Below are positions 36,363 through 45,701 of a DNA stretch of 64,000 nt, piece after piece. The position numbers were made by a program, and so were the translations under genes. Each line of letters opens with the position of its first letter. Positions within the stretch are counted from its first letter, which is position 1. Source of the DNA: Betaproteobacteria bacterium (GTDB lineage Bacteria; Pseudomonadota; Gammaproteobacteria; Burkholderiales; CAIKXV01); assembly GCA_947458265.1 (NCBI GenBank), contig CANGYF010000022.1, forward strand, positions 1 to 64,000, read 5' to 3'. The notes under the pieces were generated by a model. That model was not told where the DNA came from, made no database searches, and worked only from the letters and a program-made list of their open reading frames with translations.

Positions 36363-37355
36363 ATGTCCACACGCAGCCGCCTCGACGGGCCCGTCGCGCG
36401 CCTGATCGCCTCGCTCGCATTTCTTTGGGCGTTCTCAGCCTCGGCAGGCTTCGCACAGGATTACCCATCGCGCCCGATCCGCTATCTCGTGCCTTTCGGG
36501 CCCGGCAGCATCGGCGACATCACCGCGCGGACCGTCGGCCAGAAGATGTCCGAGTCCATGGGCCAGCCCGTCATCATCGACAACCGGCCGAGTGCCGGCC
36601 TGATCGTCGCATCGGTCGCGGCCGCCAAGGCAGAGCCGGACGGCTACACCGTGTTGCATACGGGCAATGGCGCAGCACTGACCGTGTCGATGTTCAACAG
36701 CCTGCCGTACGACATCGTGAAGGACTATGCACACGTCTCGACGCTGGGCTTCTTCGACATGGCCGTACTCGGCGCCGCTGACACGCGTTTTTCGTCGCTC
36801 GCCGACGCGCTGGCGCATGTGCGTGCGAATCCCGGCAAGCTCGACATCGGCACGCTGAACATCGGCAGCACGCAATACCTGGCGGTGGAGCTGTTCAAGA
36901 CGATGGCCGGCATCCGGGCGCAGACGGTGCCCTACAAGACCTCGCCCGCTGCGCTGGCGGCGCTGCGCGGTGGTGAAGTGCAGCTGATGTTCGAAAGCGT
37001 CGGCGCGGTGATCGGGCAGGTTCGCGCGAACACGGTGAAGGCGCTGGCGGTCACCTCGAACCGGCGATCGCCGCTCCTGCCTGGCGTGCCGACCGTCGCC
37101 GAGAGTGGCGTCGTCGGCTACCACGCAGCATCATGGGCCTCGCTGGTCGCGCCGGCGCGCACGCCAGTGGCGATCGTCGATCGGTTGAACCGCGAGGTCA
37201 CGGCTGCACTGGCCTCGCCCGACGTGGTGAAACGCCTGCTTGATGTCGGCGTCGAGGCGCGCGCGAGCACGCCCCGGCAGGCCCATGACCTGATGGTGTC
37301 CGAGATCGGGAAGTGGCGCGAGGTGATCGAACGCGCCGGTATCCCGAAGCAGTAA
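36363..37355 (+). CDS. Bug/TctC-family periplasmic solute-binding receptor
   Basis: A 330-residue receptor. The ATG at 36363 has GGGGGA six bases upstream, and is preferred to the ATG at 36357, which is too close to that signal. The signal peptide ends near Ala31 (SAGFAQ). The mature start DYPSRPIRYLVPFGPGSIGD departs from the usual PGGxxD by having PGSIGD in the ligand loop; MGQPVIIDNRPSAG and EPDGYT follow. This change in a loop that touches the ligand hints at a different specificity from its paralogs. It is convergent with the CocE-type hydrolase gene, with three bases between the stops. Confidence 0.92.
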   Translation: MSTRSRLDGPVARLIASLAFLWAFSASAGFAQDYPSRPIRYLVPFGPGSIGDITARTVGQKMSESMGQPVIIDNRPSAGLIVASVAAAKAEPDGYTVLHTGNGAALTVSMFNSLPYDIVKDYAHVSTLGFFDMAVLGAADTRFSSLADALAHVRANPGKLDIGTLNIGSTQYLAVELFKTMAGIRAQTVPYKTSPAALAALRGGEVQLMFESVGAVIGQVRANTVKALAVTSNRRSPLLPGVPTVAESGVVGYHAASWASLVAPARTPVAIVDRLNREVTAALASPDVVKRLLDVGVEARASTPRQAHDLMVSEIGKWREVIERAGIPKQ

Positions 37356-37358
37356 CGA

Positions 37359-39050
37359 CTACGCCTTCGGCGGTATCAGCGGCAGCAGCAGGTAGGACTG
37401 CCGGTCGCCTCCCGAGTAGATGGTGTTCTCGGCGCCGAGGTTGTAGTCCGCATGGTAGTGACCGTAGAAGTTGCTGCCGATGCCGTCGCGCGGCTGGATG
37501 TCGACGCGGATGCGGTGGCCCTTGCGGAACACCATGCAGGTGGCCCAGACCTCGACCTGGCATTCGACCGGAACGCCGGGCTCGAGCCACTGCCGCTCGT
37601 CATGGGCGTGGTAAGGCCGGTATGGCAGCGACTTCTTCGGATCGAGCTTGCGATGCGAGGCACGCAGGCAACCCTTGGTCAACGGTACAGCCTGTCCCTG
37701 CTGGCCGACTTCCCAGACGTCTTCTCCATCAGGACCTATGTTGCGCAGCGTGACCACGATATCCGCGTCCTCGGACGTACTGGAAATCCACAAGTTGAGC
37801 ACGATCGGCCCGGTGACCTCGGTGTCTTCCTGCATCGGCGGCGTCCAGAACGAGGTACCGAGCTTGTCCTTGCTCGCCAGCATCAGCGCGGTCGATGACG
37901 AGGAGACGCCAGCCTTGGTCGAGCCGCTCGCGCCGTAGGTGACGCTGCGTTCCTGCGCGGGGGGCGTGGTGTTCAGCGTGCCATCGACCTCGCCACCGGC
38001 CTCGTCGATGTCGAGGTGGAAGCGCGTCCACTGCGTGCGCGCGATCGGCCATTCGTCCTCGAAGCGGAACGCGTAGGGCTCGGCAGCACCACCGGTGCGG
38101 ATCTGCAGCTTCACCGGCGGCTCATCCATGATGCCTGTGTCGATGTCCTTCAGCCAGTAGTCCATGAAGCGCAGCTGGTCCATCCGCCCTTCCTCCGAGT
38201 GGAACGGATGGAAGTGGGTGCCGCTGTGGATGCGCAGCTTCTTGTGCTTCGAGGCGGCGCACAGCCAGGCCTCGGTGTTGCCGCGCAGGTGCATGCTGTA
38301 TCCGCTCCAGTTGCCGACGCTATACACCGGCACCTCGATCAGTTCCCAGCGGGCGCTGTTCATGCGCCAGAACCCGGAGTCGAGGTCGTTGCGCATGTAG
38401 TGCCACAGCATGTTGTTGTTGAAGGCGTCCGGGTTGTAGCTGCGCGGCTTGCCCAGCAACTGGTGCGCCATGTTCGTCGTGTGCCAGGACATGATGAAGC
38501 CCATCGCGAACAGCCCGCCGTGATAGGCCTGGTCGCGGTACTGGTCGGCGCGGCCCTCCCACGGGATGATCGCCTTCAGCGACGGCGGCTGCAGGCCGGC
38601 CAGCCGCCACTGGAACGCCGCATGGTAGGACACGCCATTGGTGCCGACCTTGCCGTTGCACCAGGGCTGCTTCGCGATCCACTCGACGACGTCATAGGCG
38701 TCGACCGCTTCCTGGTACGAGCTGGGTTCGGACATGCCGGGCGACTTGCCCGAGCCGCGCGAGTCGACGCGGATCAGCGCATAGCCGCGCGGGCACCACC
38801 ACATCGGGTTGGCGGTCTCCCAGTTCATGTACGGGTTCGGCGCCTCTTCCAGGTCGGCTGGCGGCCGCCACAGCTTGTCCTTCTGGTACGGACCGATGTT
38901 CATGATGCCGGGGAAGGTCTCGACGCCGCCGTCGGGGCGGAACACGTCTGCGTACAGCACGCTGCCGTCGCGCAGCGGGATCTGCACGTCCTTCTCGACG
39001 ATCAGCGGGTAGTCCTTCGGCTGCGAGTGGTTGGCAGTCTTGTCGGTCAT
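37359..39050 (-). CDS. CocE/NonD-family hydrolase (X-Pro dipeptidyl-peptidase-like)
   Basis: A 563-residue serine hydrolase of the CocE/X-Pro dipeptidyl-peptidase family. An N-terminal alpha/beta-hydrolase domain contains YALIRVDSRGSGKSPG near 90 and the nucleophile elbow GTNGVSYHAAFQ near 140. The catalytic His probably lies in HSGTHFHPFHSEEG, and a jelly-roll C-terminal domain follows (TGPIVLNLWISSTSEDADIVVTL). Relatives cleave esters or amides such as cocaine, acyl-proline peptides or glutaryl-7-aminocephalosporanic acid. No signal peptide is seen. It lies 53 bases downstream of a Bug gene on the same strand. Confidence 0.9.
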   Translation of the reverse strand: MTDKTANHSQPKDYPLIVEKDVQIPLRDGSVLYADVFRPDGGVETFPGIMNIGPYQKDKLWRPPADLEEAPNPYMNWETANPMWWCPRGYALIRVDSRGSGKSPGMSEPSSYQEAVDAYDVVEWIAKQPWCNGKVGTNGVSYHAAFQWRLAGLQPPSLKAIIPWEGRADQYRDQAYHGGLFAMGFIMSWHTTNMAHQLLGKPRSYNPDAFNNNMLWHYMRNDLDSGFWRMNSARWELIEVPVYSVGNWSGYSMHLRGNTEAWLCAASKHKKLRIHSGTHFHPFHSEEGRMDQLRFMDYWLKDIDTGIMDEPPVKLQIRTGGAAEPYAFRFEDEWPIARTQWTRFHLDIDEAGGEVDGTLNTTPPAQERSVTYGASGSTKAGVSSSSTALMLASKDKLGTSFWTPPMQEDTEVTGPIVLNLWISSTSEDADIVVTLRNIGPDGEDVWEVGQQGQAVPLTKGCLRASHRKLDPKKSLPYRPYHAHDERQWLEPGVPVECQVEVWATCMVFRKGHRIRVDIQPRDGIGSNFYGHYHADYNLGAENTIYSGGDRQSYLLLPLIPPKA

Positions 39051-39103
39051 CTGGTCATTCCCCCTTGTCTGTCATTCGGTCATTGGTATTTCGCGCGGTC
39101 AAA

Positions 39104-40117
39104 TCAGTCGACTTGCAACGCGCCGGTCTTAACCAGCCGCGCCAGGCGTGCCACTTCCGATTTCAGCAGTTCCGCATAGCGCGCCGGCGGCCCGCCCTCG
39201 ATCTCGATGCCGAGCGTGTCGAAGCGGGTACGCACGTCGGGCATCGCCAGCACCTTGTCGACATCGGCATTGATACGCTCGACGATCGCGCGCGGCGTCT
39301 TTCCCGGGGCATCCAGACCGAACCAGACGATCGCGTCCGCGCCCTTGATGCCCTGCTCCTGGAAGGTCGGCACGTTCGGCAGCGAGGCCATGCGCTTCGC
39401 GCCAGCCGTCGACAGCACGCGCAGCCGCCCGGCCTTGACCAGCGACTCCGCCGACACCCAGGTGGTGAACATCAGCTGGATCTGTCCGCCGGCGATGTCC
39501 GCCAGCGACGGACCCGTGCCCTTGTACGGCACATGGGTAGCCTGGATGCCGGTGGCCGCCTTGAACACCTCGAGCGCGGTATGCAGGTTGCTGTTGTTGC
39601 CGGCCGAGCCCCAGTTGATCTTGCCCGGATTGGCCTTCGCATGCTCGACCAGCTCGCGCGCATTGCGCGGCGGGAAGGCCGGGTTGGCGACGATGATCAG
39701 CGGCGAATAGCCGATGAAGATCACCGGGGCGAGTTCCGCCATCGTGAACTGCGGCTTCGCGCTGAGCACCACATGGTTGACCGTCGGCCCCGGGTTGGTC
39801 ACCAGCAGCGTGTAGCCGTCCGGCGTGCCTTTCGCGACCAGTGCCGCACCGAGCGCTCCGCCAGCGCCGGGCCGATTATCGACCAGCACCGCCTGTCCCC
39901 AGGCGTCGGACAGCTTCTGGCCGATCAGCCGGCCGATGATGTCGTTCGAGGCGCCGGGCGTGAACGGCACCACCATGCGGACCGGGCGGGACGGGAAGGC
40001 GTCTGCAGCCAGCACGGTGCCGGGCTTGGTGCCCAGACCTAATGCCAGCCCCACCCCTGCCGACATCAATGCCACCGCTCGCGCGCCAGCGGCCGCAGCC
40101 GAAAGCCTTACTGCCAT
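39104..40117 (-). CDS. Bug/TctC-family periplasmic solute-binding receptor
   Basis: A 337-residue receptor. Two ATG codons (40120 and 40117) follow GGAGGAGGG; the second is at better spacing. The signal peptide is long and ends near Ala38 (TVLAADA). The mature part shows AFPSRPVRMVVPFTPGASND, so the second glycine of the usual PGG is Ala. WGQAVLVDNRPGAGG and TPDGYT follow. It is encoded directly upstream of the CocE-type hydrolase gene, which makes these two a likely uptake-hydrolysis pair. Confidence 0.93.
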   Translation of the reverse strand: MAVRLSAAAAGARAVALMSAGVGLALGLGTKPGTVLAADAFPSRPVRMVVPFTPGASNDIIGRLIGQKLSDAWGQAVLVDNRPGAGGALGAALVAKGTPDGYTLLVTNPGPTVNHVVLSAKPQFTMAELAPVIFIGYSPLIIVANPAFPPRNARELVEHAKANPGKINWGSAGNNSNLHTALEVFKAATGIQATHVPYKGTGPSLADIAGGQIQLMFTTWVSAESLVKAGRLRVLSTAGAKRMASLPNVPTFQEQGIKGADAIVWFGLDAPGKTPRAIVERINADVDKVLAMPDVRTRFDTLGIEIEGGPPARYAELLKSEVARLARLVKTGALQVD

Positions 40118-40260
40118 CATCCCTCCTCCAATACGGATGACCCCGTCGCGGAGATCTTCCCCTTGATCATTTATGCATCCAGACTCCGAGCATACGATGA
40201 GCGCCACCGGGTGCGCACCATCGACATCGCCCGGCAGCTGGCCAGCCTCGGCCCCGACTG

Positions 40261-40310
40261 AAAACCCGGGTCAGACACGCATTTTCAAATGCGTGTCTGA
40301 CCCGGGTTTT
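40261..40310. repeat. 50-bp perfect palindrome, REP-like hairpin/terminator
   Basis: Two 24-base arms are perfectly complementary around a two-base centre. The core is CCCGGGTCAGACACGC, flanked by AAAA on the left and TTTT on the right, so the transcript would fold into a very stable stem ending in U residues on either strand. The same core GGGTCAGACACG recurs at 41841 and 41938. This resembles REP or MITE-type palindromes mobilised by RAYT transposases; it could also end transcription in both directions. No transposase gene is in the window. Confidence 0.7.
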
Positions 40311-40384
40311 GCACATTTCCAGCCGTGCTAGGATTCTGCAGGGCAGGACGCCACTGACGAGCGGCCGCTGATACTGGGGGAACG

Positions 40385-41833
40385 ATGGAACAACCGATGA
40401 TCCGCCGGCGCTCGCTGCTGAAGGCAGCCGCAGCAGCAGCCACGACCGGACTGGCCGCCTGCATGACGCAGGCGCGCGATGGCAGCTCGATGGGGAGCGG
40501 TACCGCCCGCCTGCCCACCCGCGGCGAGTACCTGATCCGCGGCGCGACCATCCTCAGCATGGACGCCGCCGTCGGCGACTACGAACGCGGCGACGTGCAT
40601 GTGCGCAACGGTTCGATCGTCTCGGTCGGCGCCGCACCTTCAGCAGCCACCGCCAATGCGACGGTCATCGATGCCGCCGGCATGATCTGCATGCCCGGCT
40701 TCATCGACACCCACTGGCACCTGTGGACCAGCATCTGCCGGCCGATCATCCGCATCGACGATCCGAAGCGCGGCTACTTCCCGGTCACCAGCTTCCTCGG
40801 TCGCTTCTACACACCCGAGGACAGCTACCGCAGCGTGCGCCTCGGCCTTTCTGAGGCGATCACCGCCGGCGCGACCACGGTGCACAACTGGGCGCACAAC
40901 ATCGTGACGCCGGAGCATGCGGACGCCGAGCTGCGCGCGATGCGAGACACCGGCCTGCGCGGCCGCTTTTCCTACGGCCCGGCGCAGGGCATGCCCGACG
41001 ACAAGCCGATGGACCTCGCGGGCCTCGCGCGCACCCAGAAGGCGTGGATGCCCAACGATGGCCTGCTCACGCTGGGCATCAACTCGCGCAATGTCGGCAC
41101 CGATCCGAATCCGCTGCGCGGCAACATCCCGCTCGAGATCGTGCGCGCCGACTGGGGCGGTGCCCGCGCGCTGAAGCTGCCGATCACGCTACACACCTCG
41201 GGCCCCAGCCCGATCACCTTCCTCGAACAAGCCGGCCTGCTCGGACCGGACGTGCAGCTGGTACATCCGCTGCTCACCACCGCCGCCGAGCGCAAGATCC
41301 TGCGCGAACGCGGCGTGAGCTACAGTATCTCGCCGCTGGGCGAGTCGCGCCGACCCGCGAGCGCCGGCGTGATCCAGCTCGGCGAGCTGCTCGAGGCTGG
41401 CGTGAAGACCAGCTTGTCGATCGACCACACCGGCACCTACAGCGTCGACTACTTCAACTGCATGCGGCTTCTGTACAACCTGCACCAACACCGCATCGGA
41501 CCGAAGTTCCCGCTGACTGCGCGCCGGCTGGTACAGCTCGCGACGTTCGACGGCGCGATCGACCTGGGCATCGCCGACCGCACCGGCTCGCTGACTCCGG
41601 GCAAGCGCGCCGACCTGATCCTGGTGCGTACCCGCGACGTGAACATCGCGCCCTCGGGCGATCCCTACGAAGCGCTGGTGTCGTTCGCGCAGCCGCAGAA
41701 CATCGATACCGTTATCGCGGACGGCCGGGTGCTGTGGCGCGCAGGACGGTTCACCGCGCTCGACCACAGGCGGGTGCTCGAGGAAGCGGAGCAGGCATCA
41801 GCGTCTGTACGGGCGCGGGCGAAATGGGGATAG
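40385..41833 (+). CDS. Tat-type exported lipoprotein amidohydrolase
   Basis: A 482-residue metal-dependent amidohydrolase with an unusual leader. It begins with IRRRSLLKAAAAAATTG, a twin-arginine signal, and ends the hydrophobic stretch in GLAACM, a fair lipobox, so the enzyme should be folded before export and attached to a membrane. Metal ligands of the deaminase-type TIM barrel are DTHWHLW (HxH), LHTSG, QLVHPLL and SIDHTG, and the C-terminal strand GSLTPGKRADLILVRTRD is typical. Most relatives are cytoplasmic. GGGGGAACG precedes the ATG at 40385; an ATG at 40397 is an alternative. The gene is framed on both sides by GGGTCAGACACG repeats. Confidence 0.88.
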   Translation: MEQPMIRRRSLLKAAAAAATTGLAACMTQARDGSSMGSGTARLPTRGEYLIRGATILSMDAAVGDYERGDVHVRNGSIVSVGAAPSAATANATVIDAAGMICMPGFIDTHWHLWTSICRPIIRIDDPKRGYFPVTSFLGRFYTPEDSYRSVRLGLSEAITAGATTVHNWAHNIVTPEHADAELRAMRDTGLRGRFSYGPAQGMPDDKPMDLAGLARTQKAWMPNDGLLTLGINSRNVGTDPNPLRGNIPLEIVRADWGGARALKLPITLHTSGPSPITFLEQAGLLGPDVQLVHPLLTTAAERKILRERGVSYSISPLGESRRPASAGVIQLGELLEAGVKTSLSIDHTGTYSVDYFNCMRLLYNLHQHRIGPKFPLTARRLVQLATFDGAIDLGIADRTGSLTPGKRADLILVRTRDVNIAPSGDPYEALVSFAQPQNIDTVIADGRVLWRAGRFTALDHRRVLEEAEQASASVRARAKWG

Positions 41834-41837
41834 AGAG

Positions 41838-41956
41838 AACCGGGTCAGACACGGATTCTGCGCTGATCTGGCAAGGCCAATTACGCCTGGGGGTCAGAGC
41901 CAGGGGTATCTGACCCTCAGTCTGACCCCGAAAACCCGTGTCTGACCCGGGTTTTC
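41838..41956. repeat. Nested inverted repeats of the GGGTCAGA type
   Basis: The outer arms CCGGGTCAGACACGG (41840-41854) and CCGTGTCTGACCCGG (41936-41950) are perfect complements, with the same core as the palindrome at 40261. Between them lie further inverted copies, GGGGGTCAGAGCC near 41889 and CTGACCCTCAGTCTGACCCC near 41910. The compound structure lies between two convergent genes and would also terminate transcription. It looks like a small non-autonomous repeat element related to REP/RAYT units. Confidence 0.65.
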
Positions 41957-41959
41957 GGA

Positions 41960-43255
41960 TCAGCCAGTAGCGAGCACCTGCTCAACCCAAGCAGCCGCCC
42001 GCATCAACTCCGCGTCGTTCCCCGCTGCCGCGATCAGCTGCACGCCCAGCGGCAATCCACCTGGCCCCTTCCCTGCCGGCACGGTGATGCATGGCAGCCC
42101 GAGCTGCGTCCACATCAGCCCGAACGTCGGCTCGCCGGTGCCCTCTATGCCGGGTGCCTCGCCGGGTGTGCTGGGCGCCAGCATGATGTCGCAGCCGTCG
42201 AAATGCCTCGCCATCAGAGCCATGCAATGGTGCGTATCGGCCTGTGCCGCCCCGTAGGCAGCGCGGGTCACCTTGCCGCCAGCTGCGAGCCGCCCGGTCA
42301 GACTGGGCGAGATCAGCTCCGCATGCCGGGTGCGCTCATGCGTCAGCGCCCGGTAGAACTCGTACGAGCTGAACGCGATCTGGATTTCGTTCATCCGGTC
42401 GAACGCCGGCTCGAGGGCAACCGACGACACCTTCGCACCGGCCGCGGCAAACCGCGCCGCAGACGACTCGATCAGCGCCTGCATAGCCCCATCCGCCTTG
42501 TCCCACCACGGCGTGCGACACACGCCGATACGCGGCGCCACCGCAGAGGGCGCCGCATCCAGCATGAGCCCGGTCAGCCCCTCCGTCAGCAGAGCAGCAT
42601 CAGCTACGGTGCGCGACACCACACCCAGCGTATCCAGCGACTCGGACAGGAACTTTAGCCCCGCCCGGTTGATCAGCCCGAACGTCGGCTTGTAGCCCAC
42701 CACGCCACAGTATGCCGCCGGCCGGATGATCGACGATGACGTCTGCGTCCCGAGCGCCAGCGGCACCATGAAGTCGGCCACCGAAGCACCCGATCCACTC
42801 GACGACCCGCCCGGCGTATGTAGCGGCGAATGCGGATTGCGCGTCTTGTTGGGATGCCGGGTCGCGAACTCGGTCGACACCGTCTTGCCGAGGATCACCC
42901 CGCCCAGTTCGCGGATCAGCGACACGCAGGCGGCATCGGCCGCCGGGCGATGGTCGGCATAGATCGGCGAGCCGTACTGCGTCGGCATGTCGTACGTATC
43001 GATCACATCCTTGATGCCGACCGGCATGCCATGCAGCGGCGAGCGCGCCCCGCCCTTGGCCCGCAACGCATCCGCTGTACGCGCCTGTGCCAGCGCCTGC
43101 GCCGGATCGATGAACGCCCACGCGCGCACATCCTCCTCGCGGGCGGCAATGCGCTCGAGGCAGGCCGACACCAGCGCCTCGGAGGTCAGACGCCCCTCGG
43201 CCATCGCCTGCGAGGCCTGCACCGCAGTGAGTTCGTTCGCGCGTGTCGTCGTCAT
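41960..43255 (-). CDS. Amidase, amidase signature family
   Basis: A 431-residue amidase with Lys in GMPVGIKDVIDT, the cis-Ser in GGSSSGSGASVADF and a nucleophile in LGTQTSSSIIRPA, where the usual GGS is SSS. The ATG at 43255 begins one base after the stop of the upstream Bug gene; a GTG at 43264 would overlap that stop. This tight junction shows it is expressed together with the receptor. Together with the amidase at 44290 and the small protein at 45702 it forms a four-gene minus-strand unit. Confidence 0.9.
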   Translation of the reverse strand: MTTTRANELTAVQASQAMAEGRLTSEALVSACLERIAAREEDVRAWAFIDPAQALAQARTADALRAKGGARSPLHGMPVGIKDVIDTYDMPTQYGSPIYADHRPAADAACVSLIRELGGVILGKTVSTEFATRHPNKTRNPHSPLHTPGGSSSGSGASVADFMVPLALGTQTSSSIIRPAAYCGVVGYKPTFGLINRAGLKFLSESLDTLGVVSRTVADAALLTEGLTGLMLDAAPSAVAPRIGVCRTPWWDKADGAMQALIESSAARFAAAGAKVSSVALEPAFDRMNEIQIAFSSYEFYRALTHERTRHAELISPSLTGRLAAGGKVTRAAYGAAQADTHHCMALMARHFDGCDIMLAPSTPGEAPGIEGTGEPTFGLMWTQLGLPCITVPAGKGPGGLPLGVQLIAAAGNDAELMRAAAWVEQVLATG

Positions 43256-43256
43256 C

Positions 43257-44234
43257 TCATTCACCCGTGATGTTCGCCGCCTTGATCACCTTGGCCCACT
43301 TCACCGTCTCGCTCTCCATCAGCTTGGCGAACTCGGCGATGGAACGGCGCGACGGGTCGATGCCCTGCTCGTCCATGCGCTTTAGCATGTCCGGCGACTC
43401 GAGCGAGGTGTTCACCGCCGCATGCATCTGCGCGACCAGGTTGGCCGGCGTGGTGCGCGGCGCGAACAGCCCGAACCAGATGTAGGTCTCGTAGCCGGGC
43501 AGGCCCGACTCGCTGATGGTCGGCACGTCGGGCAGCAACGGGTTGCGCTTCGGCCCGCCAACTGCGAGCGCTCGCAGCCGCCCTGCGCGCACCTGGCCCA
43601 GCACCGAGGGCAGCGACCCGATCTGCACCTGCGTGTTGCCGGCCGAGGTATCGGCCACCGCCGGACCGGCGCCCTTGAACGGAACGTGCGCCATGTCGAC
43701 ACCAGCCATCATCTTGAACAGCTCGGTGTTCAGGTGCGGGAAGCCGCCTATGCCCGACGATGAATAGTTCAGGGAGCCCGGCTTGCGCTTCGCGAGCGCG
43801 ATCAGCTCCTTGACGTTCTTCACCGGCAGGCTCGGATGCACCACCAGCGCGCTGTCGCCGAAGCCGAGCAGCGCCACCGGCGCGAAACTGTTCACCAGGT
43901 CGATCTTCGCCTTGTTGATGATGAAGCCGTAGCCGGTGGAGGTGAGCATGAAGTTGTGCCCATCCGGCGGCATCGCGGCCGAGAACTCCATGCCGACGAT
44001 CGAGCCCGCACCGGCGCGGTTCTCGATCACTACCGTCTGGCCAAGCCGCTTGCCGAGGTCCGCACCCAGCAGCCGGGCGACGATGTCGGTGCTGCCGCCC
44101 GGTGCCCAGGGCACGACGATGCGCAGTGGCTTGTCCGGCCACGCGGCCGCGCTCCAGCCGATGGCCGGCGACAACAGCGAGGTGGCAACGATGATCGAGG
44201 CCGGCATGCCGGCACGCAGGGACGATGCTTTCAT
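43257..44234 (-). CDS. Bug/TctC-family periplasmic solute-binding receptor
   Basis: A 325-residue receptor beginning at the ATG at 44234. The signal peptide ends near Ala29 (IGWSAA). The mature part starts AWPDKPLRIVVPWAPGGSTD and has LGQTVVIENRAGAGS; the loop usually reading PDGYT is PPDGHNF. It lies between two amidase genes, one base from the downstream one and 55 bases from the upstream one, so it most likely brings in the amide that these enzymes hydrolyse. Confidence 0.93.
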   Translation of the reverse strand: MKASSLRAGMPASIIVATSLLSPAIGWSAAAWPDKPLRIVVPWAPGGSTDIVARLLGADLGKRLGQTVVIENRAGAGSIVGMEFSAAMPPDGHNFMLTSTGYGFIINKAKIDLVNSFAPVALLGFGDSALVVHPSLPVKNVKELIALAKRKPGSLNYSSSGIGGFPHLNTELFKMMAGVDMAHVPFKGAGPAVADTSAGNTQVQIGSLPSVLGQVRAGRLRALAVGGPKRNPLLPDVPTISESGLPGYETYIWFGLFAPRTTPANLVAQMHAAVNTSLESPDMLKRMDEQGIDPSRRSIAEFAKLMESETVKWAKVIKAANITGE

Positions 44235-44289
44235 CTCTTCTCCAGGGGAAGGTGTGAGGGGGGTGGCCTGCAGGCGATGCAGGCGCCGA

Positions 44290-45687
44290 TCAGGCCTGCA
44301 GCACCGGCTGCCGTTTCGTCCAACCGGCCGCAGCCTCATAGGCCTGCGCCACCCGATAGATCGTCGCCTCGCCGAACGGCCGGCCGACGATCTGCATGCC
44401 CAGCGGCAGTCCGTCAGCACTGAAGCCGGTGGGCAGCGCGAGCGCCGGGTTGCCGGTGAGGTTGAACGGCGCACGCGCCTGGCGTGCGTAGGTGTATTCG
44501 ACCTGCTTCGGATCGTCGATCCGGCACGCTGGGTCGTGCGCGCTCGCGGTGACCACCACGTCGACATCGTCGAACAGGCTGTTGAACGCCGCGGTCATCT
44601 TCAGCCGCATGCGCGAGGCGTTCACGTACTCGGCCGCGCTCACGAACGCACCCGGAAAAAGGCGCTCACGGGTGAGATCCCCATAGTCCTGCGGACGCTC
44701 GCGCAGCCAGCGCTCGTGCACCGCATAGGCTTCCGACACCAGCAGCGTACGGTTGCAGGCGGCGAACTGCTGCAGTGGCAGGGTCTCGACCTCGCGCACC
44801 ACCGCGCCCAGCGCTTCGAGCTGCGACAGCGCCTGCTCGATCGATGCGGTCATCTCGGCATCGGCCACCAGGTCGCGCGTGTAGAAGTGGCGCACCACGC
44901 CGATGCGCAGGCCTTCGACGCCGCGGTCGAGCTGCGCGGTGCAGTTGCTGCCGTCGCGCGGCACGCTACCAGGGTCGTGCGGATCATGCCCGGCGATCAG
45001 GTCGAGCACGATCGCGTTGTCGCGCACGGTGCGGGTGAGCGGCCCGACATGATCGAGCGAGTAGGCCAGCGGAAACACGCCACGCCGGCTCACGTAACCA
45101 TAGGTCGGCTTCATGCCGGTGACGCCGCACATCGACGCCGGGTTGCGGATCGAGCCGCCGGTATCGGTGCCGATCGCCACCGGCACGAAGCCGGCCGCGG
45201 TCGCGCTGCCCGAACCGCTCGACGAACCGCCGCAGAAATGGTCGCGGTTCCACGGGTTGCGCGCCGGTGGCCAGGGCAGGTCGAAGCAAGGCCCGCCGAT
45301 CGCGAACTCGTGCGTGGACAGCTTGCCCATGAACACGCCGCCAGCCGCGCGCAGCTTGCGCGTGACGAAGGCATCGGTAGCCGCTGTGCTGTCCTTCAGG
45401 ATCGCCGAATGCCCCGTGGTGGACAGACCGGCGTAGTCGATGATGTCCTTCAGCCCGTAGGGCACGCCATGCAGCGGGCCGCGCCAGCCGCCGACCATGA
45501 TCTCGGTCTCGGCGCGCTGCGCATCGGCCAGCGCGATCTCCGGCGTGAAGCGCAGGAAGGCGTTCAGCTTGCCGTCATGGCGCTCGGTGTGTTCGACCAG
45601 CGCACGGGTGTACTCGACCGGCGACAGCTTGCGGTCTCGGATCAGCGTGGAGGCTTCGGACAGGGACAGGGTATGCAGGTCGCTCAT
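44290..45687 (-). CDS. Amidase, AtzE/GatA-like
   Basis: A 465-residue amidase. Lys is in GVPYGLKDIIDYAG, the cis-Ser in GGSSSGSGSATAAG and the nucleophilic Ser in IGTDTGGSIRNPAS, with the classical sequence throughout. Its length and its position 14 bases after a 68-residue GatC-like protein resemble the AtzE-AtzG pair, in which AtzE hydrolyses 1-carboxybiuret with AtzG as a small subunit. A link to the cyanurate-type ring-opening enzyme encoded at 27814 is attractive but unproven, since the two genes are 16 kb apart. Confidence 0.88.
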   Translation of the reverse strand: MSDLHTLSLSEASTLIRDRKLSPVEYTRALVEHTERHDGKLNAFLRFTPEIALADAQRAETEIMVGGWRGPLHGVPYGLKDIIDYAGLSTTGHSAILKDSTAATDAFVTRKLRAAGGVFMGKLSTHEFAIGGPCFDLPWPPARNPWNRDHFCGGSSSGSGSATAAGFVPVAIGTDTGGSIRNPASMCGVTGMKPTYGYVSRRGVFPLAYSLDHVGPLTRTVRDNAIVLDLIAGHDPHDPGSVPRDGSNCTAQLDRGVEGLRIGVVRHFYTRDLVADAEMTASIEQALSQLEALGAVVREVETLPLQQFAACNRTLLVSEAYAVHERWLRERPQDYGDLTRERLFPGAFVSAAEYVNASRMRLKMTAAFNSLFDDVDVVVTASAHDPACRIDDPKQVEYTYARQARAPFNLTGNPALALPTGFSADGLPLGMQIVGRPFGEATIYRVAQAYEAAAGWTKRQPVLQA

Positions 45688-45701
45688 CGCAGGTATCCCC
45701 C

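Noticed and set aside
40170-40260. Plus-strand peptide YDERHRVRTIDIARQLASLGPD ending in TGA just before the 50-bp palindrome
   Set aside because: It looks protein-like and could be the tail of a lost gene, but it is short and matches no family I recognise.
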